A stretch of DNA of 64,000 nucleotides from Trichobilharzia regenti (Eukaryota; Platyhelminthes; Trematoda; Strigeidida; Schistosomatidae). A program made the position numbers and the translations under genes. Positions 56,990 to 64,000 of the stretch are shown piece after piece (the first letter of the stretch is position 1; each line of letters opens with the position of its first letter). The notes under the pieces are model-generated. The model worked only from the letters and a program-made list of their open reading frames with translations, was not told where the DNA came from and made no database searches. The stretch spans positions 89,600,319 through 89,664,318 of the forward strand of contig OX235264.1 of NCBI GenBank assembly GCA_944472135.2. The letters run 5' to 3'.

Positions 56990-58190
56990 CTTGATAACGA
57001 AGAAAAGGAGTAACATCTGAATTGAATTCAGTAAATTATAACATAGATATCGGGATTTCTGTATCCACCTTGAAGGAACTTATTTTAAGATGCACAATGA
57101 ATGTTCATTTCTTATTCAATAAGAAATATTACAGACAAATTGATGGTGTAGCTATGGGTTCCCCATCAGGTCCAATCCTAGCTGATTTTTTCCTCGCTAA
57201 ATTAGAGAATAGACCACTGAAAGGAGTATTTAATGACGTGGATTTCTACTATCGATATATGTATGATACATTTGTGGTTATGAAAGACGAGAATGATGCA
57301 ATGAACATCCTTGACAAGTTTAATGATGCAGGTTCAGCAATAAACTTTACCATAGAGAAAGAAAGTAATGACAGTATCTCATTCCTAGACGTCTTCATGG
57401 CAAGGAAAGAAGATGTCACACTAAGAAGTGTGTATAGGAAATCTACAACAACAGGTCAGTACACTCATTTTTTGAGTTTTGTACCTTTGAAATACAAACG
57501 TAACCTGGTAAAGTGTCTGCTTCATAGAGCTAGGTTCAGACGACTGCCTCAATGAGGAGCTTAAGATTATTAGAGAATTACTTAGAAAATAATGGTTATC
57601 CGGATAAATTCATTGAGAAAAATATGAATTCAGCACCAAGGACAGTCACTATGGCAACAGTTCTGAAAAAACCTCTGTTCATAAAATTTCAGTTCCTCTG
57701 TGACAACACCAGCGAAATAATAACACATCGCCTGAAGAATGCAGTTAAAAGAGCTTATTATGCAGCAGAGGTACGTTGTCTCTTCACAACCACTCCTATT
57801 CTGCGTCCGAGAAATAAGGATAAACTACTTAAATTTGCCTCCTCTATATGTATCTACCATTTTGACTACAGCTGCGGAGTCAGGCGCATTGGGCATACAG
57901 TTAGTCAGGTTCATCATCGTATTTCCCGACGTCATCCTGCATGGTTAAGCAAGGGGACAGACAAGATCCATTCGTAGCTCTGTTTTAGCACACCTCACAG
58001 ACAGTGAGTGAGCATTAAGTTAATATAGCATTTAAAGTTATTTATCGCGTTCCAACTAACCTTAAATTTGCTTTACGAGTTCGTTTTCTACGTACACCTG
58101 AAGCCATCGGAATCCAACTGAAGAAGCCAAGCCTATATGTCCAGAAGAAATTTGTACAGCCACTTTCCTTACCGTGAGCACCGTTACAAG
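56990..58190 (+). mobile_element. Penelope-like element: RT and GIY-YIG endonuclease, dead
   Basis: The frame 57022-57555 has DGVAMGSPSGPILADFFLAKLEN and YYRYMYDTFVVM: the YVDD motif reads YMYD, so the first catalytic Asp is lost. FLDVFMARKEDVTLRS and YRKSTTTGQYTHFLSF follow. A frameshift at about 57550 moves to 57552-57977: LENYLENNGYPDKFI, FIKFQFLCDNTSE, then GIY-YIG (SSICIYHFDYSCGVRRIGHT, where the YIG Tyr and other residues are changed) and HPAWLSKG. A second shift gives the tail ALRVRFLRTPEAIGIQ, KPSLYVQKKFVQPLSLP to about 58175. 5'-truncated. Confidence 0.88.
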
Positions 58191-58394
58191 AATGCATAAA
58201 CAGGACTACTTCGCCCCCCCCCACCCTAAACCTTTGAAAACTATAAAAATTATAATTGTCCAAATTATTTTTTTTTTGTTTATTTTGTCCACTTCATCTT
58301 TAATTACATGTTATCCTTGTAAAATTAATTTATTCTAACCATTTCTACCTTTTAAATGTGTATTGATTTTCTTCGTTAATTATCAACCCAGTGA

Positions 58395-58650
58395 CATTTT
58401 GACACTAGTGACATCACTAGAGAAGCCATCGCTCGAGTGGAACCCGAAAGGGAAGCGGCGAGTTGGTCGTCCAAGGGTGACTTCGAGGAGGTCATACGAA
58501 GAGGAGATGAAAGCATGTGGGCAGACTTGGAGCGGGGTGAAAAAGTTGACAGAAAACCGAAGTCAATGGAGGTGCGCAGCTGAAGCCCTATGTTCCTCTA
58601 GGAATTAAAGGATACAATAATAATAATAATTATTATTATTATTATTATTG
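58395..58650 (+). mobile_element. RTE/SR2-like LINE 3' end
   Basis: The plus-strand frame 58363-58608 reads TSLEKPSLEWNPKGKRRVGR, PRVTSRRSYEEEMKACGQTW, NRSQWRCAAEALCSSRN, the RTE C-terminal end. The tail tatgttcctctaggaattaa is followed by AAT/ATT repeats (58615-58650). Only the last 200 or so bases of the LINE are present. Confidence 0.8.
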
Positions 58651-58956
58651 TTAACAAACATATCGCCACTTGATTGGTAAACTGTTGCATATTGTAATAA
58701 AAATGCTATATACATTAGAGTAGAGCCAGAAATGAGGATCTAATTGAAAAGTAAATATTTCTTCGCTCAATCTTTCTGTTTAATTATAATTTACTTTTGA
58801 GGAGAAAGACTTGAAAAAAAGATGAAGCAGTTGAACAAACTAATGAGTCGAAAATATAATGACAAGATGATGAAAAGACGAACAATTGTTCATTTTCGAA
58901 CATACAAACAAGTCTTGAGGCATACCACTGAAATAAACCCATTCCACCGAAGGATA

Positions 58957-59318
58957 ATTCCATTATAGATAAGATTTTATTTTGATAAATCGCACAGTGT
59001 TTACAGTTATATGAACTGATGACGTTTCGAGCACAAACTATTGCTCATAATCATATCAAGTTACTCACACAACTTTGATCTCTCATTTATATACATATGT
59101 GGAATGGATTAGATATTGGATTAAAAATCAATGTGAGATAATGTACATTCAGAAATAATCGTACGAGTGTTATTGATCAATTGCAATTAGATGGGAAAAT
59201 TGGACGAGTGAAACGTCATCAGTTCATATAACTGTAAACACTGTGCGATTTATCAAAATAAAATCTTATCTATAATGGAATTATACTCTACCACAGTGCC
59301 CAAGTTTTATACTTATAT
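58957..59318. mobile_element. Short TSD-flanked foldback with GAAAC hairpin
   Basis: Perfect 12-bp direct repeats, caccgaaggata, at 58945-58956 and 59319-59330. The left arm (about 58957-59077, minus) and right arm (about 59210-59318, plus) are inverted copies of the unit seen at 5307-5439 and 42205-42352, around a spacer of about 130 bases. The left arm holds the full gctcgaaacgtcatcag hairpin region. The right arm starts at gaaacgtcatcag, exactly at the hammerhead-like GAAAC. Confidence 0.7.
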
Positions 59319-59330
59319 CACCGAAGGATA

Positions 59331-60100
59331 CTTAATCATTTTTCTCGTGACTGTCTGAATGTTTTCAAAGCATAGACTTTTATTATCCACTAAAGACTGT
59401 TTTCAGTATCGCTGATAAAATATCGAAAATCTTTGATTCGTTTAGTTTGTAAACTATTTTTTTTTATATTTTTATAATAAGGACCTATACATGATAATTA
59501 TTTGTGTCAAATTAGGGACAATCTGTTCAACTCTTAATGTTGTTTGACCACAGACACACTGTTCATCAATTCATTGACTAAATATATGTACTTTTCATAC
59601 ATAAATATTCCGATTTCCCACCCGTTTACTTTGTGGCATTTCATTCCCAATCATTACACAACTGCTTTTCGCAATTAACTACTTAAGAATACTCTTCAGC
59701 CTCGTAATAAGTGATGTCATTATCAGCGTCATTATAATTACTATGCCTATTATTATTATTATTATTCATATAGTCAAATCACAGTATGATTCAATAGTTA
59801 TTCACAGATGCCTGAATTCTGTACGATAACTGTATGCATTATTTTAGATTTCAGTTTCCATAATTACTAATTAGCTAAACCTCACTTTCCTTTATAACTC
59901 AGTCTTCAGTCTTATGTGATTGCTGAACGCTTGTACACAAGCGTAAGTACAAGATAATGAGATTACTGGCGAGAAGGTTTAAAAGTAAGAAAAAATGAGA
60001 AGAGAAGACTGTACGATCAAAAGATGGATGTATTGCAAGCCAACATGGACGGGGCAGTTTATCAACTCCCAGAGCATCATCCCACTGATCTGAAAGCAAA
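59331..60100. other. AT-rich DNA, no feature seen
   Basis: No convincing gene. A short ATT run lies at about 59750-59765. Confidence 0.5.
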
Positions 60101-60104
60101 AACT

Positions 60105-60790
60105 GGTACGTACATTAAGTTCAGGGATTAGAAAAATCTGTTCGGGGGACATAATACAGGAAGAATTAAATTTATTACTTGAAACCCTACTAGATGACGG
60201 GTATCTACCAAGATTCATAGACAGAAACATCAAAGAGAAGCCTCTGTACCCAAAAATCACAACTGCTCCGAAGAAAACTCATTTTTAATGAACCTGGAAT
60301 TCAAAGGTGACATCGCAGCAAAAATTCTTAGAAACCGCCCTTATAAATGTTTAAAGAAAACGTTTCAAGCAGCTACCTTACGCATCACATTCTCCAGCAG
60401 ACGGTTAATTCATCCTAACATTGGAGATAAGATACCACTTTTGGCCACCTCATTTTGTATTTATCAGTTTACTTGCTCATGTGGAGCAAAGTATAGCGGC
60501 TCACGCCACGTCAATTCCACAAACGTATTCTGGAACATTGTCCAGCTTGGTCAGCCAGCCAGAGGAGAAAAGAAGAATAGCAGCAACTGAATACTCAAAC
60601 ATTTTGTCATTTCCGGACATCGAGCACTCCTGCATGAATGCTTTACAATGCTACGCAGAGTCCCTCAATATCGCACAAAGGGACTTCGCATACACCATCT
60701 GTACATAGCTGAAACATAACCTATTCGGGATATGAAACCGGACCTCTGCATTCAAAAGAGCTACACACATTCCCCCACCGTACCATGACC
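60105..60790 (+). mobile_element. Penelope-like element: linker and GIY-YIG domain
   Basis: Plus strand: GIRKICSGDIIQEELNLLLE, DGYLPRFIDRNIKE (linker), a frameshift at about 60285, then MNLEFKGDIAAKILRNR, ATLRITFSSRRLIHPN, TSFCIYQFTCSCGAKYSGS (GIY-YIG start, YIG changed to YSG), then shifted frames with a DMKPDLCIQK tail near 60740. The RT is missing. Dead copy of a fifth PLE type. Confidence 0.8.
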
Positions 60791-60799
60791 AGAGTAAAG

Positions 60800-61300
60800 T
60801 TCTTGCTATAATTTTGCTTCTTCTTTTTTATTATGTAAGTTTACTATTACCAGTGCTATTACTTTATTACCATTATTATTCCCATCATCCATATTTTATT
60901 ACCACTTTATTAGTGTTTATCAATAACATCTCTTTTTCAAAACATATTTTATGTAAAAGCACTTTATCGCCTTTCCAATAGTTCCTGTTCACTCTACATG
61001 AGCTTGTTGATTAGTCATTACCCCACACTTATTACGTTATGCTAACTTCTTCCTCTTTTCTAACTTCCATTTAGTCGTCCCTCCTAGGTTGCACCTTACA
61101 TTACGTAATGCCTTTCTCGGGGACAAAGTTTACCAGTATCTGATTAGTCTAGTGATTTCTTTGTTAAATATAATTACAATTATACATCTCATGAGAATAA
61201 ATCGTCGGAAAGAAAAGTCTCTTCGATCTTTACGTCTTTTTCGTATGACTCAATACAGGGATATTTCGTTCAAATGAGAATTTATCTAGATTTTGGATTC
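60800..61300. other. AT-rich DNA, no feature seen
   Basis: No convincing gene. Short TTATTA-rich runs only. Confidence 0.5.
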
Positions 61301-61304
61301 CAGC

Positions 61305-61650
61305 TGGTGGACTACCATTGTGGTGAGAGCAGGCCAATCGGTAGACATTAATTTACGTCAACGTCTAGGTCACTAATATTGGCCGTGAGAAAATATGAAC
61401 AAGGCTGTTTCAACAACCAATCACAGCAGACTTAACGTGGGTAAATAAGATTCGCAAATATATGGCTTAACTTCCCGAGAAACCAGAAAGAACCAATCAG
61501 AAGACTGTGTTTGTCTGCTTGAATAAGCTATAATAATGTACATGAAATATATATAAATACGTGCTGATTTCCACAATAAAAGGATCTGTTGCCGGCCCTT
61601 GTCTTCTGTTGTTACTTCATTACTACGACTAATCAATTACGTTAAATTCT
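61305..61650 (+). repeat. Solo-LTR-like segment
   Basis: Starts tggtggactaccattgtgg; contains a TATA-like run (gaaatatatataaatacg at about 61546), a poly(A)-signal-like aataaaa (about 61575) followed by tgttgccggcccttgtc, and then a T-rich region. This order fits an LTR (promoter, then R/U5), and composition differs from the flanks. I could not define both ends or a TSD, and no internal domain lies next to it. Confidence 0.4.
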
Positions 61651-61659
61651 TGTGGGAGT

Positions 61660-62375
61660 AGTTTCAATAAAATACACTCAGGAATTATCTCGTGCTGCTT
61701 ATCTACATACTAAACACGCATTTTAGATTTCACTTCTCCGAGATAACTTTTCTAAACTGTAGATATCATCTATTACTGGGATCAAGTCGAGTAATTCAGT
61801 GAAACTATATTAAATACGAAGTGCTGAGGCCCTATGAAAATACATTATCAAAAATAAAGCATAGCGACTTTTATGCAAAGCTCCTTTTGGCGATTTTCTA
61901 ATGACTGCAATGTTACGGGTTTAGTAATATGTATAAGTTCTAATCTTTTCGGTTTATAATTATACAACATGACCAAATGTAGAGTTGTTTTCAATTCAGT
62001 AGCATTGAAATTCAAGTGTGAAGACTGAACAAAATATAAATGAAACTAACCTCATTAAGTTACCAAATCAAAGAAGTGTATTTATGCATACTTAAATGAA
62101 ATTTAATTATGTACTTTGCAACAACTCATTTGCATCTGATTAGTGCAAAACTCATCCATGTGGAAATTTGACCGAGTTTTTCATCAATAAATTTCCATGT
62201 TATAATTAAATCTGGTATTATTATGTGTTTTATATTTGAATTAAATAATTAAACACTCATTGAGATCATAATCTTTATGTGTTAGTATGTTTAATCACTG
62301 GAAAATAACAATCAGACCAATTGTTGAAATCAAGAAATGTTGGAAATTTGTTTCATTCTATTAAGTAGTGTGCAC
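61660..62375. other. AT-rich DNA, no feature seen
   Basis: No convincing gene or recognised repeat. Confidence 0.5.
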
Positions 62376-62377
62376 TT

Positions 62378-62575
62378 ACGCTCGCCGACCATGCACATGG
62401 TCCGGGGTTCGATCCCCGGCCGACGAACTCCTTTACCTCGCTAACCCAGAAATAATCCTGGTAAAGAGGAAAAGGTTAGGCATGGGCTAGGAACTCCATC
62501 CTGTAAAATAAACATTGCTACAGAAACTTCAAGCCACTAGCTTGAAGCCCTATGTTCCACTTCGGAACGTGAAGG

Positions 62576-62580
<5 letters not shown>
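62378..62580 (+). mobile_element. tRNA-derived SINE (type T2), 5' truncated
   Basis: Starts inside the tRNA-like head after box A (cgctcgccgaccatgcac), with an excellent box B (gggttcgatcccc), the T2 body and the tail gccctatgttccacttcgg; then (TA)n. Confidence 0.8.

Positions 62581-62611
<31 letters not shown>
62578..62611 (+). repeat. (TA)n microsatellite
   Basis: TA dinucleotide run of about 32 bases at the SINE tail. Confidence 0.95.
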
Positions 62612-62631
62612 TTACGACCTGTCAAGATATT

Positions 62632-62822
62632 TTATTTTTATTTTATTTTAGCTTGACTCCACACAGTATTTTTCATACAAGTATGAAATTTTCTGCATGT
62701 GATATCGGTAGCCCAAATTTCGCAGACCAACCATTGATATCGGGTGTGCGTCGGCCGGGGATCGAACCCCGCACCATGTGCATGGTCGGAGAGCGTCCTT
62801 ACCGCTGTGCCACCGACGTACC
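62632..62822 (-). mobile_element. tRNA-derived SINE (type T1)
   Basis: Minus-strand T1 copy with head ggcacagcggtaaggacgc, box B gggttcgatcccc, and tail ending in A-rich sequence next to the preceding T2 tail, so the two SINEs are tail-to-tail. Confidence 0.85.
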
Positions 62823-63535
62823 GATGACTTTCAGTGTGCTGTTCAGCCAGTGGATTGGAATTCAATGCTTCATGATTTCTAATCACTGTCATTCCGTGAT
62901 ATGGCACATCATTTGACCGTTGAGCATTTGTCCATACAAGTGGCATGGCAAACCCTGCCAACTATAATTCCTTATCAGAAAGAAGGGTGAATTGATAATT
63001 GAACTTTAGGGATTGAGAAGATTGGACTGATATAAAGACAGACTTCCATTCTAATTTAAGAAATTGACACTGAATGTCTATTAAATATTGATGTGAATAG
63101 TACCATGACAAACCAAGAAGCAGGAACATCTGCTTTCTCTCCGTTTTGAACTGTTCATGTGTGCTAGCTAATCTAAGATGTAAAACCCCAAATGTTTGAG
63201 AATTAATTATCATCTAGTTTCTCTTCCGTGAATTAAAATTAAGAAAATATGTCATAAGGATTCTTAAATAAAGGGTATTGCATGCAATATCATCTTTCTG
63301 TGTACTTTTACGAAAATAATATGAATGATTCGTAAACATTTTGCTTCTCTTGTCAGCCAAGTTACAGAATTCGTTGAAATAACCTTCTTTTTGGCTAATG
63401 TCAACAACAGGACAAGATAATATAGTAAGTCAACGATAAACATGTTGTTGTAAAATTATTAGACCTTGTGGTTTAACACATGCAGACTCTTCATTCTTCT
63501 TCTTATGCTTTTAGGAAAATAAAATTGTTGCAAGT
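62823..63535. other. AT-rich DNA, no feature seen
   Basis: No convincing gene or recognised repeat. Confidence 0.5.
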
Positions 63536-63536
63536 T

Positions 63537-63708
63537 TTTTTTGATTACAGCTTGATTACACACCGGATTTTTGATACAAGTATGGAATTCTCGACATGTG
63601 ATATCCGTAGCCCAATTTTGCAGGCCGACCAATGATATCAGGTGTGCGTCGGCAGGGACCATGTGCATGGAAGACGAGAGTCCTAACCACTGTCCCACCG
63701 ACGCACCT
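63537..63708 (-). mobile_element. tRNA-derived SINE (type T1), box B deleted
   Basis: Minus-strand T1 copy with box A (gggacagtggttaggactc) and tail, but the box B region is shortened (catggtccctgccgacgc), losing the ggttcgatc core. It probably cannot be transcribed by Pol III. Confidence 0.8.
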
Positions 63709-64000
63709 TAAATTAAACAATAAATAATTTAGTCTACTGATAACATTGGGACATGTTTCTATTACATAACTGTAAGAGCTCACAGATGTTTTGGCATCAA
63801 ATGCTAGACTGTATTCGAAAGAAGCTGCTAGTGAACAGAAGAGCTCACCAGATATCATCAATTGTCCAGTCACCAAAATAAATTGACACGACGAGGTTGA
63901 TTGATAGTCTAACAAAAGACCAGAGGTTCAAGTTTTCTAGCGTCAGAATTTCAGTTTCGAAATCACGTGACAATATTAGTGAGATAACAATAGTGTGAAT
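63709..64000. other. AT-rich DNA to window end
   Basis: No gene or repeat recognised. Confidence 0.5.

Overview
The window looks like a gene-poor, AT-rich stretch of a schistosome genome (Schistosoma or a close relative). The strongest sign is several copies of the schistosome hammerhead-ribozyme repeat (Smalpha type), with stem II reading tcccaaataggacgaaa. These sit beside a second tRNA-derived SINE that also carries a hammerhead, several families of Penelope-like elements (PLEs) with a GIY-YIG endonuclease, RTE-type (SR2-like) LINE 3' ends, one CR1/SR1-like LINE end and one Ty3/gypsy pol fragment. I see no rRNA, no intact autonomous transposon and no clearly complete host gene. One short spliced-exon candidate lies at 40184-40356 on the minus strand.

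Layout. 0-9 kb: hammerhead SINE arrays (606-1444 and 8051-8734), a PLE fragment, two inverted RTE ends (2655-3200 and 4775-5480, the second carrying a nested 133-bp insertion), and a frameshifted gypsy pol (5745-6918). 9-18 kb: CR1-like C-terminus, two head-to-head RTE copies, a PLE 3' end, a third RTE copy and another inverted SINE pair. 18-21.7 kb: unexplained unique AT-rich DNA. 21.7-31 kb: hammerhead fragment, PLE pieces, tRNA-derived SINEs and an inverted PLE copy. 31-40 kb: mostly unique, with one RTE copy full of CAGN duplications. 40-48 kb: possible exon, composite hammerhead element, folded-back PLE fragment, short TSD-flanked element, RTE copy and PLE copy. 49-64 kb: a 350-bp hairpin, the best-preserved PLE (one internal stop), many SINEs, a hammerhead inverted dimer, two more PLEs and a solo-LTR-like segment.

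The most interesting pattern is a repeated architecture. Hammerhead-bearing short elements occur here as head-to-head inverted dimers or foldbacks. In the clearest cases the whole composite is bounded by 12-14 bp direct repeats, so it appears to have inserted as one molecule. In several dimers both arms share private changes, which suggests template switching on one template rather than two chance insertions. PLEs, a family already known to carry hammerheads in flukes and other animals, show similar inversions. A group of 133-362 bp elements with similar duplications carries a GAGC...GCTCGAAACGTC hairpin resembling half a hammerhead. Together these suggest a ribozyme/RT-linked retroposition system. 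Most copies are decayed, and all family assignments rest on motif reading without database searches.
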